Notes under the pieces: generated by a model | Seen by the model: the letters and a program-made list of their open reading frames with translations, nothing else | Told to the model about the DNA's origin: nothing | Database searches by the model: none | Source: Glebionis coronaria | Taxonomy: Eukaryota > Streptophyta > Magnoliopsida > Asterales > Asteraceae | NCBI GenBank assembly: GCA_025667525.1 | Contig: CM046878.1 | Location: 391,844,974 to 391,908,973 of the forward strand | Direction of reading: 5' to 3' | DNA length: 64,000 nucleotides | Made by a program: the position numbers and the translations under genes | In this document: positions 43,998 through 53,226 of the stretch, one piece after another | Layout: every line of letters starts with the position of its first letter | Numbering within the stretch: the stretch's first letter is position 1

Positions 43998-45995
43998 TCA
44001 TCCCCACCAAATTGGGATCTTCGTCCCGAGGATCAACTTGCATTCTTCCGCGATCGCTCGTTGAAATCAAAGAGATAATTGTGTTTTGGTCCTCGTCTTG
44101 AGTTCCATCAGATTTGACAATAGGAATTTGACTTTGCTTCGATTGTCTAAATTCCTTATCGATAATATCAACAGGTTCGTTGATGAAATTCAACTTACCT
44201 TCGATTCATACTTCGTCAAAAGGATAATAAGATCTTCGTCCGAAATAAATTTCTTTCATTTCGACATATGAAAAAGTATTGTGAATTCCTGGTAACTCAC
44301 GAGGTAATTTAAGTTTTCATGTCACCGGACCTACACTCGATGTTATCTCGAATGGTCCAAATATAATGAGGACTTAACTTCCCACGTTTTTCAGAACATA
44401 TAAAACCTTTTCCATGGTGATAGCTTTGGCATAACCTTTCCACCTACCTCGAATTCCAAAGGTTTTCGCTTCACATTATCATAGCTTTTATGTTTACTAT
44501 GAGCGGTTAACAAACGGTTCCTAGTTCATTTTATTTATCGGAATAAAATGAGCAGAGTCGGTCAATCAAAATTGACACAAATTAAATTAAATCGAGACTG
44601 AGTTTTCAAGAGCTTAACAATGAATCCATTATAATTTGCTCCTTCCTCCCAAATAATAACGAATAACACAATCGCAATCACTTAAAGTCTTATTTATCTC
44701 TTTTTAATCCATAATACATTGTAGGCTCTTACTATCGGTGGATACCGTACATTTAGTTCCGTACAATTAATGTCTCCATAGACAAATAGTAAAATCACCA
44801 CACCCTATTACAAGTCATGGGTTGTGTAGTTTCCTCATTCTTCCTAGGTTTCCTACAAGCATACACAAATCAAAATAACTCTAAATCCTTTAAGAGGTAT
44901 ATCACGATCAACAACAAAATCTTTACTTCTTTCGGATAATGATAAGATCGGCGTGCTGCAGAGTTTCCTTTTCATGTTTTTAAAAGCTTCATCTTCGTCA
45001 ACACCACACACATACGGTTCATTCTTTTTAGTTAACTTAGTTAATGGTTTTGATATCAAAGAGAATCCTTCAATAAACCTTCAGTAGTAACGAGCCAAAC
45101 CTAGAAATAGTCGTACTTCAGTTGAAGTAGTTGGAGCATTCAAATTTTCGATGGCTTTGATTTTCGCAGGATTAACATGTACCCCACTTTTATCAGTCAC
45201 ATGTCAGAGAAATCGTACGGAACTAAGCTAAATATCACACTTTGAGAGTTTTGCGTACAACATTTCGTTCTTTAACAAGTTCAAGATAGTCTTTAAGTGT
45301 TCGGCCTGTTCTTCCTCGCTCTTAGAGCAGATTAGAATATCATCAAAGAAAACAATCGTGAATTTATCAAGATACGGGTTACAAATGCGATTCTTTAAGT
45401 CCATGAATACAAAAGATGTATTAGTCAAACCAAAAGGCATAACACGAAACTCATAATGATCATCACGATTTCTAAACGTCGTAATAGGAATATCTTCCTT
45501 GCGTATGCGAAGTTGATGTTAAGAAAAACAAAGATCAATCTTGGAGAAAACACGAGAACTTGAATTTGATCAAATAGATCATCAATTCTTCAGAGCGGGT
45601 AACTATTCTTAATCGTTAGCTTATTCAGCTCTCGATAATTGATACACATACGAAACGAACCATCATTCTTCTTAGTGAACATAATAGGATTTCTACAAAC
45701 TGACGAGTTCGATCGAATAAAACCTCTATCAGATAGTTCTTAAAACTGCACAATTAATTCCTTCAGCCCGGATGATGCTAATTGATATGGCGCACGTGTC
45801 ACATTTGTAGCACCAAGAATTAGATCAATTTGGAATTCTATTTGCCTTGGAGGCGGAAGCCTTGGCAAATCTTCCAGAAACACTTCAGGATAGTCACGAA
45901 TGACTACAATATCTCTACTCACTTGTCTTACGATTCCTTCTACGATACCTAAGCCAGGAATAATCCACAACCTTTTTCAATATACTTAAGAGCTT
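43998..45995 (-). pseudogene. Ty3 element B interior: integrase-end and RT remnants, cut by the Athila-like element
   Basis: Parallel to 35524-37524 of copy A: polypurine tract, integrase C-terminal pieces (MNFINEPVDIIDKEFRQSKQ), RNase H start (45059-44853), RT with [15 protein letters not shown] and [15 protein letters not shown] (45440-45228), and the RT N-terminal region with RDYPEVFLEDLPRLPPPRQI (45970-45740). It has the same missing RNase H/integrase core as A, so the deletion predates the split of the two copies. At 45995 it stops at the start of the Athila-like LTR. The remainder should lie right of the window. Confidence 0.83.
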
Positions 45996-46126
45996 TGATA
46001 GGTGTGTAAACACCCATCCTTTTTACCACTTAACTACAATAATAACCAAGCCAAAACGTGTATTTTATATCGTAAATGTCGGAATTATGTGTGGTTTGTG
46101 TTTTTGTTGTGATTTAGGACGAAAAT

Positions 46127-46393
46127 GTGAAAAGGGGAGAAAACACGGGCATTCACGGGCTTTTATCGAAGAAAAAGACAAAAGACAAAGTCAAGAAATC
46201 AAGAGTGCAAAAAGAACGGATGTCCAAGACCAATTCTGAAGATTTATCGAAGAAAAATTCCAAAGACGGAAGTTTACTAAAAGCCGAAGAACTCAAGTAT
46301 AATTTATTGAAGAAATTACAAGACGAGTTTATTAATCCCGAGACAAAGTCAAAAGTCGAAGAATTAAGAATACGAGGACTAAAGGATAATTAA
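46127..46393 (+). CDS. Small U3 ORF, 88 codons, doubtful
   Basis: Lys/Glu/Ser-rich product with an internal repeat (LSKKKTKDKV and LSKKNSKDGSL). The same frame is open in the 3' LTR (53358-53624), and part of it (RKHGIARDLSKKKTQDEV, EDLSKKMTKDG) is in frame in the more divergent solo LTR at 38340-38489. It lies upstream of the TATA box, so the element's own transcript from the 5' LTR would not include it. It may be chance or an A-rich regulatory segment. Confidence 0.25.
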   Translation: MKRGENTGIHGLLSKKKTKDKVKKSRVQKERMSKTNSEDLSKKNSKDGSLLKAEELKYNLLKKLQDEFINPETKSKVEELRIRGLKDN

Positions 46394-46444
46394 AGAAAGA
46401 AGAAAGAGGGGAGGAAGCTTCCACTAAGCACCTCCCTAATCCCC

Positions 46445-46452
46445 TATAAATA
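46445..46452 (+). promoter_or_regulatory. Athila-like LTR TATA box
   Basis: TATAAATA in the context CCCCTATAAATAGC. The same is at 53676-53683 in the 3' LTR. The solo LTR has TATATAAAGGG in the matching place. Confidence 0.68.
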
Positions 46453-46869
46453 GCTTTAATTTCATTTCATTTCGTTTTGTTGGCTAATAGTGACAATTAG
46501 TTCTTCCACCATTTTAATTACTTGTTTTTTAAATTCATGTCATTTACTTAATTGTCTTGCACCTTAAATTCCTTTAATTTCAAGTAAGTTTCCTTTTTAT
46601 TGTTGTTAATCTTTACTTTTATTTGTTAATCTTCTATCTACCTTTCTTGTTTGATCTTAATCTTTATGTTTATGCTTACGTTCTTGAAGTTTTATTGATT
46701 AAATCAAGTGGGTTTTGATTATTTTCATTAGTATTGTTAGTTTGATTGGTTTGGATTGTTTGTTTATGATTAGTAGATGTTATTTGGTTAGTTTGATTTA
46801 ATCTTTTGGTTGATTTTGATTAGATTAGATTAGATTCGTGCATATTTGTTCTTCCTTGTTCTTCGCGAA

Positions 46870-47520
46870 TTGGTTTTCCAAGATATTCCGGATAAAAGCC
46901 ATTTATTCCGAATCAAGTGGTTCAACAGTTTATTCCGGATAAAGCATTTGTTCCGGATAAACACAATATTCCGGACCAGTGGATATTCCGAACCAACTTA
47001 TCATTCCGGATCAAGGTTGTTCATTCGGAACAACATATATTCCGGATCAAGGTTGTGGTTGTTCATTCAGAATATTCCGGATGAAGGGTTTACTCTAGTT
47101 TATTCCGGATCAACTTGGTATTCCGAATCAGAAGATATTCCGGATCAGCTTATCATTCCGAATGAAAGCTTTATTGTGATCATTCCGAATAAAGGCAGAT
47201 ATTCCGGATAAACAGAATATTCCGAATAAAGGCAAATATTCTGGATCAACAACTTATTCCGGATAAAGGCTAATATTCCGAATAAAGGATTTATTCCGGA
47301 TAAGTGACATATTCCGAATAAAGAATTTATTCCGGATAAAGGGTTATTCCGGATGAGTGCTTGTTTGATTATTCCGAATGAAGGTTTTTGAGTTAGAATT
47401 CCGGATGAAGCTTTTATTCCGCATGAGGTAAATATTCCGAGTGAAGAAGAATCATTCCGAACGAAGGTGACATTCCGAACGAGTGATTATTCCGAACAAA
47501 GGATTATTCCGAGTGAGGTA
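46870..47520 (+). repeat. ATTCCGGATAAA-type minisatellite in the Athila-like LTR
   Basis: Dozens of copies of ATTCCGGAT(A/C)AA and ATTCCGAATxAA words about every 12-25 bp. The unit varies at fixed positions (GGA/GAA and TAA/CAA/GAA). The same tract is at 54115-54750 in the 3' LTR and a shorter version with TTCCGGATGAAC/TTCCGAATGAAC in the solo LTR. Confidence 0.9.
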
Positions 47521-47924
47521 CTTTAGTTTATTTTAAGTTTGAATTTTTAACCTTTACTTTTCCCGCCTTTTTACTTAATCGCACTTTAAGTTTACTTGCC
47601 TTAGATTTATTTTAAGCCTTGCCTTAGTTTAAGTTTTAGTTGCGTTTTAAGTTTGCCTTTAGGATAGTTTTAAGTTCGCGTTATTTACTTTTAGTGCCAT
47701 TTAATTTCTCGCCACGCTTTAATTTCTTGTCATTTATTCTCAATTAGGAATAGATTTAAATTACCGCCTTTTACTTTAATTGTTTTGCACTTTCCTTTTA
47801 CTACAACGACACAACTATTGTTTCCACCCAAAGACAGCTGAGTCGCACTTAAACCAGTAATCAATTCGATTAGACCACCACAACGAACTTTAACTTTTAT
47901 ACTGGCCAAAAGCCTCGTATTAAA

Positions 47925-47940
47925 TGGCGCCGTTGCCGGC
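47925..47940 (+). other. Athila-like primer binding site (tRNA-Asp type)
   Basis: TGGCGCCGTTGCCGGC begins two bases after the LTR end. It complements the 3' end expected for a plant tRNA-Asp. Confidence 0.88.
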
Positions 47941-48181
47941 TGTTTTCGTAAAGATTAACGGTTTTCTGTGAGAGACGCGTTGCTTTTTGGGATCCGTTCA
48001 TTCGTGAGCGTTATTTTCTTGCTTAAAAATTTTCAAAAAAAAACCATAAAAATAAAAAAATTGTTAAAAATCCATAAAAATTAAAAATTTTCAAAAATCC
48101 AAAAAGATTTTATTTTTATCTTTTTAGTGTATATGTATTCTCTTTGTGTTTGGTATTGTTTTCTTTTGCTTTCGCAGGTGT

Positions 48182-50104
48182 ATGCGTACTAGATCTTCTA
48201 CTTATCCAGAGCCCGAGACTCGTGAAGATTTAGCTATGGCAGGTGTGAACAACAACAATAATCCACTGCACCTCAACAATAACAACAACAATGTTCTTCC
48301 ACAGCCCGATCTTCGGACAATGGAGGAGCTTTGTCAACCTATCATGTTTGGACGAGGAGGACCGACTGCGCCGATTGAAATCACGGCTCCGGAGTTTTCG
48401 TTGAAGCATCACATGATCCAGCAAGTGCAAACTAATCCATTCCACGAAATGCCTGATGATGATGCCAACAAACACCTCGACAAATTCATTACTATCACTC
48501 AAAGCATGAAGTTGCCCGGTGCTACTATGGATGTCCTTCGCCTTCAACTCTTCCCACATACTTTATCACACCACGCCGAGAAATGGTTTGATCGTCTTCC
48601 AAAGAATTCAATTCATACTTGGGATGACATGACTCAATGCTTTTTGTCGCGCTACTTTCCACCATCCATGGTCACGAGCCTTCGAAATCAAATCAGCGGT
48701 TTTATGCAAGAACCCGATGAATCTCTCTTTGATGCTTGGGAAAGATACAATGTTTTGATCGATCGATGTCCAAACCACAACATGCTCCCTGTGACCATAA
48801 TTGATACTTTCTACAACGGTTTGACTTTTCGTGATCGTGATACGATTAATGCAGCCGCCGGTGGCACATTTATGAAAAGAAGACCCGAGGAGTGTAGAGA
48901 GCTTATTGAGAACATGACTACTCATCACAAAAATTGGGATTCCTCCGCTTCTTCAAGGAACAACCCGAGAGTCAATGTTTCTTCTACTTTAGCAAACCCC
49001 GATATGACCGAATTCACCCGCATGATGGTTGTAATGAACAAAAATATCTTGCTCATCGCTTCAAACCAACAACAACAAGTTAAAGTGATAGCCAATCCTT
49101 GTGAGACATGCGGCAGTCCTCACTCATACACTGATTGTCCTTCCACTCAAGGCAATCCGGAAAACGTGTATGCGGCTTTTGGTAATTATTCACCGGAAAA
49201 TTACCAAGCCAGACCTCAAGGGGATCGAAATTTGCTAAGTTACCGGTCCAACAACTACCTTTCACTCGGTTTTTCTCCTCAAAACCAAAACCCCAACAAC
49301 AACTACAATAGAAGCAACCAAATCCCACCTAGAGCTTCTAATCCTTATCACCCACCCGCTCAACCCTCTACTTTGAGTTCTCTACCTTCAAACACCGTCA
49401 CCAACCCGAGAGCGAATGTGAGTGCTATTACTACCCGTAGTGGAATTACTTTAGTAGGACCATCTATCCCACCCCTAGTTACACCATCTACATCTCCTCC
49501 ACCACCATTTATCCCTACTACTCCCACGCCTAGTATTAGTACACCATTACCGTCTCCGCCTCGTCGTGAAGAAGTACCCAAGACGAATTCCCCACCTTCC
49601 ACCTTTAACCCTTCAACATCTCAACCTTCACCTGCTACACCTCCACCACCCAACCCCAGCATTCCTTACCCTTCTCGACTCAACAAGGATAGAATTTTGA
49701 CTAAGAATGACATTCAAGTCGCTAACTTTTTGGAAAAGATTGCCGGCATGAAAATCACCTTTACCCTTGTTGAAGCTCTTGCTCAAATGCCACAGTTTGT
49801 CAAGATGTTTAAGGAATTGCTTAATAAGAAGGAGAAGATGGTCGAGTTTGTTAATACTCGCTTGAATGAAAATTGCTCTGCAATCCTTCTTAAAGAACTT
49901 CCGGAAAAACTTGGAGATCCCGGTCGTTTTGTGCTACCTTGTACTTTTAACCAAACCGACAAAATTACTGCCTTAGCCGATCTCGGGGAAAGTATTAATT
50001 TGATGCCTTTCAGTGTTTGGAAAAAGTTATCATTGCCCGACCTTTCACCCACCAAGATAACTCTTGAGCTTGCAAATCGCACTCTCGCTTACCCGTTGGT
50101 ATAG
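48182..50104 (+). CDS. Athila-like gag with start of protease
   Basis: The chosen start is the ATG at 48182 (MRTRSSTYPEPETR); an upstream in-frame ATG at 48146 would add 12 hydrophobic residues. Domains: Asn-rich N-terminus, the gag domain (HLDKFITITQSMKLPGATMD, WFDRLPKNSIHTWDDMTQCF, RYFPPSMVTSLRNQI, DTFYNGLTFRDRDTINAAAG), a zinc knuckle variant CETCGSPHSYTDC (C-x2-C-x3-H-x4-C) near residue 306, a long Pro/Thr/Ser-rich linker, and the protease motif ALADLGESINLMPF near the end. The family usually reads DLGAS; here it is DLGES. The stop (50102-50104) comes from an apparent one-base loss, after which the same protein continues in the next frame (VGIAKDVFIK). Gag packages RNA; protease cleaves the polyprotein. 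Confidence 0.88.
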   Translation: MRTRSSTYPEPETREDLAMAGVNNNNNPLHLNNNNNNVLPQPDLRTMEELCQPIMFGRGGPTAPIEITAPEFSLKHHMIQQVQTNPFHEMPDDDANKHLDKFITITQSMKLPGATMDVLRLQLFPHTLSHHAEKWFDRLPKNSIHTWDDMTQCFLSRYFPPSMVTSLRNQISGFMQEPDESLFDAWERYNVLIDRCPNHNMLPVTIIDTFYNGLTFRDRDTINAAAGGTFMKRRPEECRELIENMTTHHKNWDSSASSRNNPRVNVSSTLANPDMTEFTRMMVVMNKNILLIASNQQQQVKVIANPCETCGSPHSYTDCPSTQGNPENVYAAFGNYSPENYQARPQGDRNLLSYRSNNYLSLGFSPQNQNPNNNYNRSNQIPPRASNPYHPPAQPSTLSSLPSNTVTNPRANVSAITTRSGITLVGPSIPPLVTPSTSPPPPFIPTTPTPSISTPLPSPPRREEVPKTNSPPSTFNPSTSQPSPATPPPPNPSIPYPSRLNKDRILTKNDIQVANFLEKIAGMKITFTLVEALAQMPQFVKMFKELLNKKEKMVEFVNTRLNENCSAILLKELPEKLGDPGRFVLPCTFNQTDKITALADLGESINLMPFSVWKKLSLPDLSPTKITLELANRTLAYPLV

Positions 50105-50112
50105 CCAAAGAT

Positions 50113-51213
50113 GTGTTCATTAAAGTTGGCACATTCACTTTTCCGGTCGACTTCGTTGTTGTTGATTATGAAATGGACCCTCGTATTCCGTTAATACTTG
50201 GACGCCTATTTTTGAGAACCGGTAGAGCTTTAATTGATGTGGATAAATGTGAACTCATCTTAAGAGTCGGGGATGATGCACAAGTTTTTGAAATGGGGAA
50301 GCTTACAAGCAAATCCTATGGAAGAGAATCAGTGAATATGATTAATGTGCTCGATGATTTTGTCATCTACAACAATCCTCTATTCGATTCTTGCAATGAT
50401 AATCCACTGTTTCAAGATGATGTTGATGATTCTCTCTCCAATTTGGAACCTTCACCCATATATGATTCTCCACCGATCTATGATGCTTATGATGATGATT
50501 CTAGCTTCGATGGAGATGATTATGATGATTTTACTTCCGAGTATCCCGACATGCCCACGTATGATGATTTTGATGAGGCTGATACTCTTTCGAGTGATTC
50601 TTCTCATGCTGAAGATCCTCTGCCTACAACACTTGATCCTACTTTGGATGACTACTCATTTGAGGAAGACTTTTCTACTTTTCTCAATACATACTTCCCT
50701 CATGAGAGTGATTCTCGTCCTTTAGACTTTGATGATTATGGTCTTCATCCTTCTATGGATTTGAAGAAAATTCTTTCAAAGGAGACGACACCGGACGACA
50801 CCAATATCCGCAGCACGTATGTTTTGACACCTCTTTGTCCACCTTCTGAGGACGAGGTTGTGCATTTTCTTAGCGGATCTTCTTCAAATTCTGCTGAGCC
50901 TGAGTGCTATTTTCCCCTAAAGGAAAAGGTGTTCGACCCCGGTATTGCACTTTTCAAGCCATCTCAGTATCCATCTGATGAAATAAAAGGAAAAATCTTT
51001 GGAACTTTTGAAGATATGCTTGCACCTCTTCATACTTGCTTCCACCGTGCTTCACAATTGCTTAAGGGAACCTTGCCTACTCTTCTTTGGCTTGCCTTGT
51101 TCGCCTTAAGCTTGTGCTATTTGATGGACGAAAACTATGTATTTGATCCCGGTGGATGTGTTCATGCTTCTTCCTATGATAATCAAGGTCGAGTCAGGCT
51201 CACGACTCGGTGA
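50113..51213 (+). CDS. Protease end, acidic domain and transmembrane tail
   Basis: Begins with the rest of the protease (IKVGTFTFPVDFVVVDY, DPRIPLILGRLFLRTGRALI, where ILGR is the conserved flap/core motif). It then runs through ~150 residues very rich in Asp, Glu, Ser and Tyr, and a middle region with KEKVFDPGIALFKP. Near the C-terminus is a hydrophobic stretch LPTLLWLALFALSLCYLM (about residues 318-337) followed by a short DENYVFDPGG tail. An Athila element normally has RT, RNase H and integrase after protease and an envelope-like ORF with membrane segments further on. Here the acidic and membrane part directly follows protease, so it may be a fused remnant of that ORF or a lineage-specific extension. 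The frame is open throughout. The start given is a non-ATG frame opening; translation would need the upstream gag frame. Confidence 0.72.
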   Translation: MFIKVGTFTFPVDFVVVDYEMDPRIPLILGRLFLRTGRALIDVDKCELILRVGDDAQVFEMGKLTSKSYGRESVNMINVLDDFVIYNNPLFDSCNDNPLFQDDVDDSLSNLEPSPIYDSPPIYDAYDDDSSFDGDDYDDFTSEYPDMPTYDDFDEADTLSSDSSHAEDPLPTTLDPTLDDYSFEEDFSTFLNTYFPHESDSRPLDFDDYGLHPSMDLKKILSKETTPDDTNIRSTYVLTPLCPPSEDEVVHFLSGSSSNSAEPECYFPLKEKVFDPGIALFKPSQYPSDEIKGKIFGTFEDMLAPLHTCFHRASQLLKGTLPTLLWLALFALSLCYLMDENYVFDPGGCVHASSYDNQGRVRLTTR

Positions 51214-53226
51214 ACAAAAATCAACGCTTCTTGGGAGGCAACCCATGTATCTATCTTTTAGCTATCTTTATCCTAAGTGTAGGGGAGACCCGTTGGTGTT
51301 TTCTATTTCCTCTCTTCTCATATTCAGGGATTCGAGCGCTCAATGATCCACTCTTGATGATTTTTGACGACCCATGATTCCGTGTTTCCGTCTTCCCGGT
51401 TCTATCCTAAACTCTTTTCGATTCACTATTTTATATTTTCCAATATTAAAATAGGAATCTCGTTAGTTGTCCTTTCCTTAGCAAGATTTAATCAGTGTGC
51501 ACAATGTCCTAAGTGTAGGGGAGTTTACTCCCACATTCTTAAACATTGAGGACAATGTTTATATCAAGTGTAGGGGGGACTTCTATCGAAGTTAAGTGGT
51601 CTTTTCCTTGTATTTGTCCTCATTTTAACCGGGAAATCAATTTTTCGACATTTTTCAAAATTTTTGATCTATTTTGGCCTAGTAGTTTTACCTTTGTATA
51701 GTTATTTCCTTTCTTTACTAGAATAAATTTTAATAAAGTGGTTTTAATTTCTAAAGGTTGTGAATCTTTTGACTCAATCCGAGTTTACTTATCTAAGTTT
51801 ACTCTAGCTAGTATCCTTAACGTGTTTAAGTCAAGTTTTGCTAGAGCTTTTATATAGGGAGCTTTAAACCGTGAAAGTCTTAACTCTCACGGGTTAAGAA
51901 CAAGAACTTTTCGCAAGTTCCTATAATTGATCCTAGAGAGTTGTTTATCAAGGGAACTTTAAAATGCGAATTTTAAACTTGAAAAAGTCTAAGAATTTGC
52001 AAGATCCTATAGATGACTCGAAAACCCAAAACTTTGATTTAATATGCTAAGCATCCACGAGTCTCATTCCTTGAGATTTTAAATTATGGAGAACGAGAGA
52101 TGATAGAGTCAATTATAAGTTTGGTATTCTTTCGTGAATTTATGTGAGTTAATTATAAGCCTAGTCTCTCGTCGCTTACTAATAAATTTATCTGCAATAA
52201 ATAAGGTTGTACGATTTGAAAAGTTACTTAGCTTCTAGCCCAAGATCGTTGAAAAGTTGCTCGGTAATGATTAGAGTTCATAGCCAAGGCATAACTTATT
52301 GAAGCGGGATGCGAAGATTGGCGAGTCCAAAAAGGTCCTAACAAGGCATGAGGGCTACATTTTGTTGCTAAAGATCCAAAAGTGATGTGAAGAATCATTT
52401 ATCAAAAATCAATATGAAGGATCGAGACACACGACGAAAAGCAAAAACTCCTCAAAAGATCATGGAGAAGTCTATCCAAAAAGACCCTAACAAGGTATGA
52501 GGATAAATAAATCCAAGTCCAAAAAGGAGGCGGATCGTTGTATATCAAAGTCCAAAGTAATGATTGGAGAAAAAATGAAGAAGTCGTGGTCCAAGTATGA
52601 AGAATCTCTCAAACTTCAAGTGAAGAAATTCCTATTATGAAGAGAAGGACATTATTTCATGAACGTCTCTCAAGATTTGAAGTATGAAGTAGCTGCCAAA
52701 TATCGGTCCGAGAAAGGTCTCAAATCACGAAGCGAGTAATGCCAAGATATGAACTTTATGAGGTCCCGAGAAGCAGTTTTAAAAGATTTTGTCCTTTAGC
52801 TAACTATTGATTAAATCGTTCCACTTTATTTTCAGCCTAAATAACTATCGAAATAAGTCAACAATGCATCCACGTGATCATTCAAGACAACAATAAAATA
52901 TAAGAGATACACCTAGGAATAAGGGAGTCTAAGTAAATAATTGGCCCACATGAGTTCGTGTTGGTTTGCTAACTTATAATAACAATGATCTCGTTTTTAA
53001 GCTTGGTTTGGATAACGTGAAAACTTGAGGATGATGATTATTCATGACATTTCCAAAACCCTAAGGTATGTTTTTTATTTCTTTACTTACTTTCTTCCTT
53101 TGAATGTTTATAATTTTCTATCTCTTTAATAAAGGCCAATATGGATTGATTATGATGGAAAGTGTAATCGTGCTTTGTAACTAATGCATTGCATGAGGAC
53201 ATTGCAATGGTCAAGTGTAGGGGATT
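51214..53226 (+). other. Athila-like 3' non-coding region with repeated PPT-like motifs
   Basis: No ORF of note. The motif AAGTGTAGGGG occurs at 51275-51285, 51511-51521, 51566-51576 and finally at 53213-53223 next to the 3' LTR (53227). Three of these are preceded by GAGGACAATG-, GAGGACATTG- or ACAATGTCC-like words. The last one is the functional polypurine tract. Confidence 0.75.

Larger units (their letters stand above)
45996..47922 (+). repeat. Athila-like 5' LTR
   Basis: Starts TGATAGGTGTGTAAACACCC. It probably ends GTATTA (the related solo LTR ends GTATCA, so the terminal CA has changed to TA). It contains an 88-codon ORF, a TATA box, and a minisatellite at about 46870-47520. Confidence 0.87.

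Noticed and set aside
46870..47211. Open frame through the ATTCCGG minisatellite (121 codons) and its twin at 54248-54442
   Set aside because: The frame follows the repeat period and lies inside the LTR; no protein family features.
48230..50082. Several minus-strand ORFs opposite the Athila-like gag
   Set aside because: Antisense shadows of a clear gag-protease frame.
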